Source of the DNA: Acidobacteriota bacterium
GTDB lineage: Bacteria; Acidobacteriota; Terriglobia; Acidiferrales; UBA7541
DNA length: 54,065 nucleotides
Assembly (NCBI GenBank): GCA_003225295.1
Contig: QHYZ01000126.1
Coordinates: 1-54,065 of the forward strand
Reading direction: 5' to 3'
In this document: one piece after another, positions 33,710 to 42,378 of the stretch
Layout: every line of letters starts with the position of its first letter
How positions within the stretch are numbered: position 1 is the stretch's first letter
The notes under the pieces: model-generated
Told to the model about the DNA's origin: nothing
Seen by the model: the letters and a program-made list of their open reading frames with translations, nothing else
Databases searched by the model: none
Program-made: the position numbers and the translations under genes

Positions 33710-35062
33710 CTACGACTTGATCGTGTTGGAGTTCGCGTCCCAATTGACGGCGCTCTTGCGGAAATAGGATTCGTTGGCCATGTGGCAGGCCAGCGCGGCG
33801 TGGTGACCGAAGACAGTGTCTTCGGTGACTTGCTGATGGTTGCGCGCGCCTTGGAAGAATCTCCAGAGGTGAGGTTTTTCTTCGTCCCAGGAAGCGCCGC
33901 GATAGTGGACGCCCTCGGTGATGGGCTCCTTGCCGGGCTTGGGATCGTGCTCCTCGTGCCATTTCTTGAGATAGACTTCGCGCAATGCGCCCGGATAGCC
34001 TGAGACGTAATAGCTGGGCGACTCGTCTTCGCCGGATTGTGGGAAGTAGTTGATGGCGTATTCGGTGACTTCGAGGATGCCTTTGGAGCCCTGGAAGCGG
34101 TAAATTTCCGGCGTATCGCAACCGAGATTGAGGCGCAGATAGACCGGAGCGCGACCGTAGTCGAAGAGCGTGCAATGAACGTCGGGCATGTTGCGTCCGT
34201 CTTTGAAGCGCAGGATATCGCCAAGGGCCATGGCGCGCTTGGGCGGCTCGTTCCAACCGAGCATGAAGTTCATCCCGCTGACGAGATGGACCAGAAGATC
34301 CCCGGCGAGGCCAGTGCCGTATTCCTTCCAGCAGCGCCAGCGCGCGAAATATTTGGGAGAGGTGTCCGGATCCCAGGGTCGCTTGGTGGCGTCGCCTTGC
34401 CAGGTGCCCCAATCAAAATTGCTGAGGGAGAGATCGGGAGGCGGCGGATATTCCCACGCGCCAGTCGGATCGTTCCGGCCGAGCGAGCCTTCGACGAGAG
34501 TGAGAGTGCCGACGATGCCGTTGGCGAGAAGCTCTTTGGCTTTGGCGCAGATGACGGAGCTGACGCGCTGCGAACCGATCTGCACGACGCGTCCGGTTTT
34601 TTGCGCGGCGGCGACCATGGCGACACCGTCGGCAGCCGAATGGGACATGGGCTTCTCGCAGTAGATGTCTTTTCCAGCGCTGACGGCGTCAACGACGACT
34701 TGCTTGTGCCAATGGTCGGGGACGGCGGCGATGAGGCAGTCGATTTCTTTGTTATCCAGGAGATCCTTGTAGCGGCGTGTGGTGGGGATTTTCTTGCCGA
34801 CAATTTCCTGGGCGAGAGTGTGGCGGCCGTCGTAGAGGTCGCAAGCGGCAACGCATTCGACGCCGGGCAATTGAATGGCATCGCGGAGCAGGCCGGAACC
34901 CTGCATGCCGATGCCGATGATGCCGAAACGGAGACGGTCGCTCGGCGCCGTGGATTGCATCGGCAGCGGGATGTGCTCCGGCTCCAGAAAAATCGCCGAC
35001 GAAGCCGCGAGGGCGCCGGCAGTGCGATGGAGAAATTGACGGCGGGAAAGATCTTTTTTCAT
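33710..35062 (-). CDS. Tat-exported Gfo/Idh/MocA-family oxidoreductase
   Basis: 450 residues, AAGGAG before the ATG. Twin-arginine signal at 5-25 (LSRRQFLHRTAGALAASSAIF). NAD(P)-binding motif GIIGIGMQGSGLL near 47-58, catalytic-site element CEKPMSH, and the C-terminal sandwich domain (DWGTWQGDATKRPWDPD, EITRFQ-like EIYRFQGSKGILEV). Secreted members of this family work with tightly bound NAD(H) on glycosides, and some oxidise sugar C3. It sits downstream of the DUF1080 gene on the same strand (141-bp gap), the arrangement known from 3-keto-glycoside pathways. Substrate inferred. Confidence 0.9.
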   Translation of the reverse strand: MKKDLSRRQFLHRTAGALAASSAIFLEPEHIPLPMQSTAPSDRLRFGIIGIGMQGSGLLRDAIQLPGVECVAACDLYDGRHTLAQEIVGKKIPTTRRYKDLLDNKEIDCLIAAVPDHWHKQVVVDAVSAGKDIYCEKPMSHSAADGVAMVAAAQKTGRVVQIGSQRVSSVICAKAKELLANGIVGTLTLVEGSLGRNDPTGAWEYPPPPDLSLSNFDWGTWQGDATKRPWDPDTSPKYFARWRCWKEYGTGLAGDLLVHLVSGMNFMLGWNEPPKRAMALGDILRFKDGRNMPDVHCTLFDYGRAPVYLRLNLGCDTPEIYRFQGSKGILEVTEYAINYFPQSGEDESPSYYVSGYPGALREVYLKKWHEEHDPKPGKEPITEGVHYRGASWDEEKPHLWRFFQGARNHQQVTEDTVFGHHAALACHMANESYFRKSAVNWDANSNTIKS

Positions 35063-35203
35063 GGTGCGCTCCTTGAGAGAGTTAACAGTTTCAGTTGACC
35101 ATCAGACGCAAAGAGTTGGAACAAGACCGTTCTACTCCGTTCAGTTAGGCTGTGAAACGGAGAGTGACCGAAAAAGTGGCGGCCGAGCTGCCGAACTCCA
35201 AGA

Positions 35204-35878
35204 CTATTTCAACGGCTGAACGCTTACTTCCTTGAAAAAGACGATGTCGTTGTCACTGTGATTCTGCAGGCCGATGTAGCCCTCGTTGGGGCGAGGGCCA
35301 TGCTGCGGCTCGAAATCGAATTTGCGCTCAGGAACGGGCTGGCCTTCGGTGTAGTCGGTGACCGTGACGTCGTTAAGGACGACGATGGTGCGCGGACCAT
35401 CGAGCGTGATGAGCATGGTATTCCACTCCGGACCGGGTTTACCAGGCTTGGCGAGAGGCTTGGTCAGCGAATAGAGCGTGCCAGTGATGTGATAGTCGTC
35501 TTCATTGGACGTTTCGGGGTGATTGTCAATCTGGACTTCGTAGCCGTAGTGGACAGGCATCCATTCCTCGCGCGGTTCGAGGGGGATGCGAATGAAGACG
35601 CCGGAATTATCGTTGAAGTCGCGCATCTTGTAGACCACGCGGATGCGGCAATTGGAGAGCTTGCCGCCGGTCCAGTACAGAAGTCCCATGCCGCCGTGCG
35701 TGCGAATGAGTCCGTCTTCCACTGTCATGTTGCCGGGGCCGACGTGTTTCCAGCCGGTGAGATCCTTGCCGTCGAACAGCGGCTTCCAGGCCGGAGCTTG
35801 CGGCCGCGCGGCGGCCAACGCGAACAGAGTCGAGACCGAGACGACCATCAACGTTGTTACCCATTTGCGCGGAGTCAT
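35204..35878 (-). CDS. DUF1080 / 3-keto-disaccharide hydrolase family protein
   Basis: 224 residues from the ATG at 35878, which has GAGGAGA upstream and starts a signal peptide (MTPRKWVTTLMVVSVSTLFALAAA). Family hallmarks: WKPLFDGKDLTGWKHVG at the N-terminus of the jelly-roll, YKMRDFNDNSGVFIRIP, YEVQIDNHP and the C-terminal GYIGLQNHSDNDIVFFKEVSV. Members characterised from gut Bacteroides cleave 3-keto-glycosides formed by Gfo/Idh oxidoreductases. Here the gene lies between an isomerase/epimerase and a Gfo/Idh gene on the same strand, and opposite the GMC dehydrogenase operon, strongly suggesting that activity. Confidence 0.9.
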   Translation of the reverse strand: MTPRKWVTTLMVVSVSTLFALAAARPQAPAWKPLFDGKDLTGWKHVGPGNMTVEDGLIRTHGGMGLLYWTGGKLSNCRIRVVYKMRDFNDNSGVFIRIPLEPREEWMPVHYGYEVQIDNHPETSNEDDYHITGTLYSLTKPLAKPGKPGPEWNTMLITLDGPRTIVVLNDVTVTDYTEGQPVPERKFDFEPQHGPRPNEGYIGLQNHSDNDIVFFKEVSVQPLK

Positions 35879-35947
35879 GGCGCGTTTCTCCTCGGAAAGA
35901 TCAACCAAGCAGGAGGCTCCGACCGGCCGGAGCCCCTACGAAGAAAA

Positions 35948-36847
35948 TCAAAACTGCAAGTTGTGAAGATAGTCGTAGCTGATCTTGATGTCGTCGAAGG
36001 CGGATTTCGGGTCGTCGTTTTCGACGAAATAATGTTTAATTCCGGCCTTACCGGAGTGTGCAAAAAGATTTTTCCAGTTGATGGAACCTCGCCCGACATC
36101 CGCCATGCGACCACCATATTTGACGGACTGACCCATCGCGCCCTGGTATCCGCTCGAAGAGGAGGCGTCCTTCACCCAGTCTTTTACGTGAACTAGAGGG
36201 AAACGGCCGGAATGCCTTTCGAAATAGGCCAGAGGATCCTGGCCGGCGACACTGATCCAGCAGAGATCCATTTCCATGGCGACTAGTTTGGGATCCGTCT
36301 CGGCGAGGAGAAAATCGTAAGGGAGTTTGCCGCCGAGCGAATCGGCGGGATCGAATTCGAATGAGTGATTGTGGTAGCCGAACTGGATGCCTGCCTTCTT
36401 GCTGGCTTCGCCGGCACGATTGAACAGATCCGCGGCGCGCTTCCAGCCGTCCGGTTCCTTGCGCTGCTTCTCGTCAATCCACGGGCAAATGATGTAGCCG
36501 TGGCCGACGATTTTCGCGGCGTCCAGAGCTTCGGACCACTTTTTCTCGACGACGTCATAGCCCACGTGGCACGAAGGCGCGGCTAAGCCATTCTTATCGA
36601 GGATCGCGCGAACGTCTTTCGGAGAATGGTCGAAGTAGCCAGCGAATTCGACTTCCTTGTAGCCAGTGGCAGCGACTTTCGCAATGGTGCCTTCGAAGTC
36701 GGACTTCATGGCGCCGCGCACGGTGTAGAGCTGCACGCCGACGCGGTCAATATGATGTGCGGGGTCCGCAGCCAAGGAAGTGCGTGAGGTCGTCAGAGCG
36801 GCTGCGATGGAAGTACTGATAAATGTGCGTCGATTCATGAGCCGCAT
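35948..36847 (-). CDS. Exported sugar phosphate isomerase/epimerase-like TIM-barrel protein
   Basis: 299 residues from the ATG at 36847 (AAGGAG five bases upstream; a second ATG at 36838 is less well placed). Tat-like signal MNRRTFISTSIAAALTTS. TIM-barrel landmarks: VGVQLYTVRGAM, GYKEVEFAGY, FGYHNHSFEF (His ligand), AMEMDLCWI (Glu, Asp) and VHVKDW (His). The C-terminus YFVENDDP carries the last Glu. First gene of the minus-strand trio isomerase - DUF1080 - Gfo/Idh. It likely processes a 3-keto sugar or equivalent in the periplasm. Confidence 0.88.
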   Translation of the reverse strand: MRLMNRRTFISTSIAAALTTSRTSLAADPAHHIDRVGVQLYTVRGAMKSDFEGTIAKVAATGYKEVEFAGYFDHSPKDVRAILDKNGLAAPSCHVGYDVVEKKWSEALDAAKIVGHGYIICPWIDEKQRKEPDGWKRAADLFNRAGEASKKAGIQFGYHNHSFEFDPADSLGGKLPYDFLLAETDPKLVAMEMDLCWISVAGQDPLAYFERHSGRFPLVHVKDWVKDASSSSGYQGAMGQSVKYGGRMADVGRGSINWKNLFAHSGKAGIKHYFVENDDPKSAFDDIKISYDYLHNLQF

Positions 36848-36943
36848 TTTACTCCTTCCGGGAGAAAAGGGAACCGAGATTCGCGGAGAAAAACAAGAGC
36901 CGTGGCTTTTCACGTGCCGCCCTTCTTAGCCTAGTTGTTTGTG

Positions 36944-37062
36944 CTAGAAACGGAATTTCGCCGCGACCTGCATGATGGGAGGATAGCGGCACCGGTGATG
37001 ATTCTAAAAGTACTGGTAGAATCAATGCTGCCACCTGGACTGGTGAATTGCGCAATCGTCGC
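36944..37062 (-). pseudogene. C-terminal relic of a TonB-dependent receptor, frameshifted
   Basis: On the minus strand one frame reads FTSPGGSIDSTSTFRIITG, the usual loop before the last barrel strand in Oar-like receptors. Near 36985 the match moves to another frame, YPPIMQVAAKFRF followed by TAG (36944-36946), the typical last strand with terminal Phe. A frameshift and the absence of the rest of the gene mark it as a remnant. It lies directly downstream of intact receptor 2, so it may be what is left of a second tandem receptor. Confidence 0.6.
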
Positions 37063-37124
37063 TTTGCTTCCTGCTGATGCCCGCAACGTCCGGGCGCGCG
37101 TTTCGCGAAGTGTCCGCGATGACT

Positions 37125-37161
37125 TGAAAAATAGAGGGTGGCGTTTTTTAAGACGCCGCCC
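37125..37161 (-). terminator. Terminator of TonB receptor 2
   Basis: On the minus strand GGGCGGCGT (37161-37153) pairs with ACGCCACCC (37144-37136), one mismatch, 8-base A-rich loop, then a short interrupted T run. It begins 17 bases after the receptor stop codon. Confidence 0.65.
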
Positions 37162-37178
37162 TTCTGGGCTCAAGGTTG

Positions 37179-40100
37179 TTAAAACTGGAACCGCAGACCG
37201 AACTGCATGCGGCGCGGAGCATGGGCACCAGTCGCATGGAGGAAGGTCGAAGATCCCAGAGAAGAATCGATACCCGTAAATTGCGTATGGTTGAAAAGGT
37301 TGTAGTTCTCCCAGCGGAAATCGAACGCCTTGTGTTCTCCGATCGGGAAACGTTTAAACAAACCGAAGTCGAAGTTCAAGCGGCCCGGGGAGTACAAAGT
37401 GTTACGCCCCACATTGCCGAAGGTCAGGCCCCTGGGTGTTGCAAAGGCCGCTGGATCAAAGAAGAGCGGCCCGAACACACCGGGTACCTCGGTTTTCGCG
37501 ATATGTGGGTTTCCGACTATGTCGGGGCGCGAGCCTGTGCCGACGCCGTTGCCCACGCCAGCGCTGTCGCCAAAGTCCGTCCCATTCGTGACGCTGAAGG
37601 GGTTGCCGGTCTGGGCGATCGTGATCCCAGAGAGCTGCCAGCCGCCGAGGAGTTTGTTCTGCAGGTTGCTGCCCCTGAAAAGCGGCAAGGCGTAAACGTA
37701 GCTGACCGCAAGATTGTGGCGTTGATCGAAACTCGAACTGGCGCGATTGACGGCGGTGTTGTAAGAATCCACGAACGCGCCGTCATAGCGGTCGGAGGAA
37801 TCGTCAATGGAATGGCTGTAGGTGTAGGCGACGCTTAGCTGGAGATCGCCGAGCGTACGCCGCGCAGAGAATTGCAGGGCATGATAGATCGAATTGGCCG
37901 TATCCTCGAGACGAGTGATGTTGCCGAACCCAGTGAGTGGCCGCTCGGGGTTGGGGTCATTGCCACAAGCAACGCTAAGATTGGCAGCCACCTGGCCAGA
38001 GACCGGCTGGCCGTTTACCGTGCCACCACTCAGCAAGACATCCGGGCAGACAGTATTGAAGGGCGCCGAAGGGTTCGTGGGATCCTGCACGATGATGGGC
38101 TCGCCTGCCGTGTAGGGATCTGCCGAGGCAGCGATGGGGTGCAGCTGATTAATATTTCGTTGTAGCGTTAGGTGCGTCCCTTTGCTGCCAACGTAAGAGA
38201 GAGTCGCCACGAAGTGCCCGGGCAATTCCCTCTGAACGTCCAGATGCCACTGCTGGACGTATGGCCAAATGGCCTTGCTGGGGATGGAATTCACGGAGAG
38301 TGGAAAGAAGGGAACAACCCCACCGCTGCCACCGATGTTCCCGTAGCCAGTGATGTTAAATTGCGATGCATTGAGCGCGAATGGGGCAGAGCCTTCGAGC
38401 GACTCGGTGTTGCCCTCGTTGCCGTTCGTGTGTTCGAAGAAAATGCCATAGCCGCCGCGGATAGCCATCTTGCCGTCATTCTTGGGATCGAAAGCGAAGC
38501 CGATCCGCGGCGCCGGGTTGAAGAGATGCCCCTTGACGCAGCCGGCGTTCGAACTGGAGCCAGCGGCGGCATTGGGGAATCCATCCACAGGGAAGGTCCC
38601 GCCTGCGCCGCCGCATTGGACGATGCCGTTAAACGGATTGCCGGTACCTGGCTCAAACGAGCCCGCGAATGTAGTGACCGAACCGTCGGCATCGATGATG
38701 GGCGCGTTGGCGGCAGTGAAGGCATTCGGATCAAAATTAAAAGCATGTCGGTACCGCTCTCGGTAAGTTCCGTAGAGGCTGAGCCGGAGACCAAGGTTGA
38801 GGGTCAGGCGTTTGGTGACTCTCCAGTCGTCCTGGAGATAGGGCTCAACAATTCTGTAGCGGTTGTAATACTTGGGCTCGAGATTCCACTGTTGGTATTG
38901 CGCGATGTTTCCCAGCAGCAAGTCAGCGAAGGCGTTTCCCGAGCTGACCGTAGAATTGCTGGAATCGAATGTGAGGATGCCCTGCAGGTTCGCAGAGCTT
39001 TGCTCGTTTTTCTGAGCAAACACCAAATAGGCTCCAAACGTCATCGTATGGTTACCGAGAATTTTGGTTAGGTTATCCCGATAGGTAAACGTAGGATTGG
39101 CGTTGTTCCAGGGAAAATACCCGGTGTCTTGAGCAAGACCGTCACCACCGCCATAAGCGGTGTTGTTCCCCAGAGCAATGGAAGGAAGCTTTCCACCAAA
39201 ACCATTACCGAAAATGGAGCCCATCGCGAAGCCCGCCGGTAGCGTAGTCTCAGAGGCTGGGCCGACGGCTGTCAGGAAGATGTGGTCTCCCGTATAACTG
39301 GCAACGAATTCATTGAGCAGTGTGGGGGAAATGTTGGCGTTAAGACGTGCGACGAAGCTTGTCCCAGGGCCCACAAATTTGGTGTGGATGTCCTGGAAAT
39401 TGGAACTGCCAACGCCCCAGAGCGGGTTCGGCACCTCGGTTTGCCAGGAATCATGAATGTAGCGAAACGTGAGGCGATAATTGTTCGTGAGGTTGTGATC
39501 AATGCGAACCAGCTCTTCGCGCCAAGTTGTGGGCGTCGAGATAATCTGCGAGACGGCTGGAATCGCTGTTCCGTCGTCGAAAAGACCCTTCGTCGTGTTG
39601 GCTTTGGGAATGAGATTAAGGAGCGCGGCGGCCACAGGATCAATGGGTACGGCAGCAGGGTTCGGGACATTTGGACAATCACCGGGCTGGTGAGAGCAGA
39701 GAACAGAGAAATCTCCAGTACGTTCCAGGTCAGAAGGAACGTTTTGAAGAATCGAGGAAGGATTCTTTTCGCGACGCCATTCTTCAGACCAGAAGAAAAA
39801 GGTCTTTTTCTTGTCGGCGTTGTAGTGGTTGGGTAGGTAAACAGGACCACCGACGGTGTAGCCAAAATCATGCTTCTTGTACGGCGGATTGGGATGGGCC
39901 GGGTCATTGCCGGATTCCCAAGGCCGGGCATTGAACACATCATTGCGCAGGTATTCGAAGGCGCTGCCGTGGAAGCTGCTGCCTCCACTCTTGGTTTCGA
40001 CTTCGACGGTGCCTGAGCCGTTGCGGCCGTACTGGGCGCCGTAGTTGGACGTGAGAACTTTGAACTCAGCGATGGCTTCGGGATTCGGATAGACGTTCAG

Positions 40101-40769
40101 AGTGGCATTGCTGCCGTTATCCATGTTGTCGCCACCGTCAAGTTCCCAGTTGTTGTACTCGGTTCGGCCACCGTTCATGCTGAAAGCGACGTTGCCATAG
40201 ATGCCCACGGTGCCCTCGTCTTGACCCGTCTGGTTGACGACGCCGGGTACAAGATTCACGAGCTGAGTGAAATTGCGCCCATTAAGGACGAGTTGATCAA
40301 TTTGCTTGCCGGTGACCGTGCCGCTCAGCTCAGAAGACTGCGTCTCGACTTGAACGACGCTCTCACCGGTCACCTCGATTACTTCATTGATCTCGCCCAC
40401 GGTCAACTGCACGTCGACGCGGATCTTTTGAGCCACGTCCAGCACGACTTTCGTTGCCGAGAATTTCTGGAATCCTTTTGCTGTGACAGCCAGGTTATAG
40501 GTGCCACCAGGCAGAGCAGCCACGACATAGGCGCCGTCTGCATTCGTTGCCGTTGATCGTGTCAAGCTTCCGTCTGCACTGGTAATCACGATGTCCGCTC
40601 CGACGATAGAGGCACCGGACTTGTCGGTGACCGTGCCGCTAATATACCCGGTGTCTTGCGCTGGCAAAGCGAGGGGAAGGGCCAGCGCCATGAGCAGCAC
40701 TCCGAGCCACAGCCACGCGACTCCCAAAATATTCTTTCGAAGATTGGAAAGGTTTGAGTTTTCCTTCAC
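37179..40769 (-). CDS. Oar-like TonB-dependent receptor with N-terminal carboxypeptidase-regulatory domain (receptor 2)
   Basis: 1196 residues from the GTG at 40769, chosen because GGAGG lies 8 bases upstream and a signal peptide (GVAWLWLGVLLMALALPLALPAQ) follows. Residues 40-125 are a CarboxypepD_reg domain (DTGYISGTVTDKSGASIVGAD). The plug at about 135-250 contains GKQIDQLVLNGRNFTQLVNL and NNWELDGGDNMDNGS. The barrel follows and ends in terminal Phe (MQFGLRFQF). Glycan or glycan-fragment uptake is the probable role. It precedes the isomerase/DUF1080/Gfo trio on the same strand, but a terminator separates them. Only distantly similar to receptor 1. Confidence 0.93.
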   Translation of the reverse strand: MKENSNLSNLRKNILGVAWLWLGVLLMALALPLALPAQDTGYISGTVTDKSGASIVGADIVITSADGSLTRSTATNADGAYVVAALPGGTYNLAVTAKGFQKFSATKVVLDVAQKIRVDVQLTVGEINEVIEVTGESVVQVETQSSELSGTVTGKQIDQLVLNGRNFTQLVNLVPGVVNQTGQDEGTVGIYGNVAFSMNGGRTEYNNWELDGGDNMDNGSNATLNVYPNPEAIAEFKVLTSNYGAQYGRNGSGTVEVETKSGGSSFHGSAFEYLRNDVFNARPWESGNDPAHPNPPYKKHDFGYTVGGPVYLPNHYNADKKKTFFFWSEEWRREKNPSSILQNVPSDLERTGDFSVLCSHQPGDCPNVPNPAAVPIDPVAAALLNLIPKANTTKGLFDDGTAIPAVSQIISTPTTWREELVRIDHNLTNNYRLTFRYIHDSWQTEVPNPLWGVGSSNFQDIHTKFVGPGTSFVARLNANISPTLLNEFVASYTGDHIFLTAVGPASETTLPAGFAMGSIFGNGFGGKLPSIALGNNTAYGGGDGLAQDTGYFPWNNANPTFTYRDNLTKILGNHTMTFGAYLVFAQKNEQSSANLQGILTFDSSNSTVSSGNAFADLLLGNIAQYQQWNLEPKYYNRYRIVEPYLQDDWRVTKRLTLNLGLRLSLYGTYRERYRHAFNFDPNAFTAANAPIIDADGSVTTFAGSFEPGTGNPFNGIVQCGGAGGTFPVDGFPNAAAGSSSNAGCVKGHLFNPAPRIGFAFDPKNDGKMAIRGGYGIFFEHTNGNEGNTESLEGSAPFALNASQFNITGYGNIGGSGGVVPFFPLSVNSIPSKAIWPYVQQWHLDVQRELPGHFVATLSYVGSKGTHLTLQRNINQLHPIAASADPYTAGEPIIVQDPTNPSAPFNTVCPDVLLSGGTVNGQPVSGQVAANLSVACGNDPNPERPLTGFGNITRLEDTANSIYHALQFSARRTLGDLQLSVAYTYSHSIDDSSDRYDGAFVDSYNTAVNRASSSFDQRHNLAVSYVYALPLFRGSNLQNKLLGGWQLSGITIAQTGNPFSVTNGTDFGDSAGVGNGVGTGSRPDIVGNPHIAKTEVPGVFGPLFFDPAAFATPRGLTFGNVGRNTLYSPGRLNFDFGLFKRFPIGEHKAFDFRWENYNLFNHTQFTGIDSSLGSSTFLHATGAHAPRRMQFGLRFQF

Positions 40770-40930
40770 GTTAAGACCTCCAAGAAAGATTCGAATTTGG
40801 GGAGACATGACATGCAAGGGCCCAGCGCGCAGGGTTAGAGCGGCTACCCCTGAAGTCACCCCGCGCAGAAAGCTCCTGATCGGACACAGCCTCCACCACT
40901 CGACGACCGCAGGCAACGCACCAAAGGTGT

Positions 40931-40950
40931 CTATTAAAACGAGTTAATAG
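40931..40950. promoter_or_regulatory. Perfect 20-bp interrupted palindrome over the -10 box (LacI-type operator candidate)
   Basis: CTATTAAAACGAGTTAATAG has perfect 7-base arms around a 6-base centre with a central C|G step, as in LacI-family operators. It covers the -10 box of the receptor 2 promoter and extends downstream of it, an ideal repression position. Confidence 0.65.
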
Positions 40951-40972
40951 TGCATTTAAAGGTTGTTGTCAA
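40944..40972 (-). promoter_or_regulatory. Sigma-70-type promoter of TonB receptor 2
   Basis: On the minus strand TTGACA (40972-40967), 17-bp spacer, TATTAA (40949-40944). The leader to the GTG at 40769 is about 165 bases. The -35 context TTTCTCGCTTGACAA parallels that of receptor 1. Confidence 0.72.
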
Positions 40973-41114
40973 GCGAGAAATTTGTGCCGAGAATTTGTGT
41001 CGAGGTGAGATAGAGCAGGTGGCCGCGCAAGGGAGCCAAGGGACGGCGTTTTTACGGGGCCAAACCGCAGAGGCTTCTTGAAATCTCACGGGGACTGCCG
41101 GACACTGTTTGCGG

Positions 41115-42365
41115 ATGCGCCCACGATTCTTGAACTGCCACACCCCGGCATGTCTTCTGGCGATCAGTATCCCCCTGGTTGCCGCCAGGCCCGCTTGTGC
41201 CAGGCCTGCAGCGGAAGGAGTCTCAGAGCGGCACTCCCGTCCCTCGCCAGCCGGTGCGAAACAGCGCATGGATCCCCGAAGCTGGTTCGCTAGAGGGCAA
41301 ACGGCGCTTCAGTCCGGGGACCTCGACGCGGCAGAAGCGGCCTTTCGTCAAGTGCTCGCTGCCGACCCGCGTGCCGGCTCCGCCTATGCCAATCTCGGTG
41401 TCATCGCCATGCGCCGCAAAGAGTGGGACCACGCCATCACACTGCTGCAGAAGGCCGAGAAACTCGAACCGAACATGGCTGGAATCCGGCTGAATATCGG
41501 TCTTGTGGAGTACCGGCGCGGCAATTATGCCGCCGCGATCGCACCACTGGCCTCCGTCTTGCGCGACCAGCCCGACTCGCAACAAGCGCGTTACCTTCTG
41601 GGACTCTGCCAGGTCTTTACGAAGAAATTCGCTCAGGCCGTGACGGTGCTCGAACCTCTGTGGCCCCAAAAGTCAGATGACGTGTTGTATCTGTACCTGA
41701 TCGATATCGCCGCGGTGGAGTCCGGCCAAAAAGAGCTCGACGAGAAAATCCTCAGCCGCATGATCGCTGTCGGCGGAGGAACGCCGGAATTTCATCTCAT
41801 CATGGGAAAAGCATTTCTGAACCGCTACGAAGTCGGCGAAGCCAAGGCCGAACTGGAACGGGCCGGTGAGGGGAATCCCGACCTTCCCTATCTGCATCTC
41901 AATCTCGGTATCGCCTATATGCGTCTGGGTGAAAACGACCGGGCCGAAGCCGAATTTCGCCGTGATATCGCGCTGGAACCGGATCTCGCCGACAATTACG
42001 AACAGCTCGGCGTGCTCTATTCGCGTATGCAAAGGGACGAGGACGCGGAGAAATCATTCCGCGAAGCGCTGAACCGGGATGCCAAGAGCGCGGGCGCATA
42101 TCTTGGGCTCGCAAAACTTTGCCAGAAACAGAATAAGCCGGAACGGGGTTTGAAAATGATTGATACCGCGCTGCGTCTCTCAGCGGATATCCATGGGGGG
42201 CACTTCGTGCGAGGACGAATCCTGATGCAACTGGGACGGCAAAAGGAAGCGCGCTCGGAATTCGCGGCCGCGCAGAAGAACATGGAAGGCCAGCTGAATA
42301 AGGAACGCCAGTCGCAAGAGGATGATCGCGTGCCCAACCCTGAGCTGACTCGGCAGCCGCAGTGA
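41115..42365 (+). CDS. Exported TPR-repeat protein
   Basis: 416 residues from the ATG at 41115; signal-like segment LNCHTPACLLAISIPLVAARPACA. About ten TPR units follow from residue ~58: WFARGQTALQSGDLDAAEAAF, AYANLGVIAMRRKEWDHAI, YLLGLCQVFTKKFAQAV, LNLGIAYMRLGENDRAEAEF, and YEQLGVLYSRMQRDEDAEKSF. The C-terminus is charged and Gln-rich. No strong ribosome-binding site is visible, so the exact start is uncertain. Divergent from TonB receptor 2 and convergent with the amidase gene (13-bp gap). Probably a periplasmic scaffold; function unknown. Confidence 0.83.
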   Translation: MRPRFLNCHTPACLLAISIPLVAARPACARPAAEGVSERHSRPSPAGAKQRMDPRSWFARGQTALQSGDLDAAEAAFRQVLAADPRAGSAYANLGVIAMRRKEWDHAITLLQKAEKLEPNMAGIRLNIGLVEYRRGNYAAAIAPLASVLRDQPDSQQARYLLGLCQVFTKKFAQAVTVLEPLWPQKSDDVLYLYLIDIAAVESGQKELDEKILSRMIAVGGGTPEFHLIMGKAFLNRYEVGEAKAELERAGEGNPDLPYLHLNLGIAYMRLGENDRAEAEFRRDIALEPDLADNYEQLGVLYSRMQRDEDAEKSFREALNRDAKSAGAYLGLAKLCQKQNKPERGLKMIDTALRLSADIHGGHFVRGRILMQLGRQKEARSEFAAAQKNMEGQLNKERQSQEDDRVPNPELTRQPQ

Positions 42366-42378
42366 GAGGCAAGTCTGT

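Noticed and set aside
34037-35098. A 353-codon plus-strand frame opposite the Gfo/Idh gene.
   Set aside because: Shadow: Asp/Ala/Gly-rich sequence without motifs, while the opposite strand encodes an intact Tat-exported enzyme.
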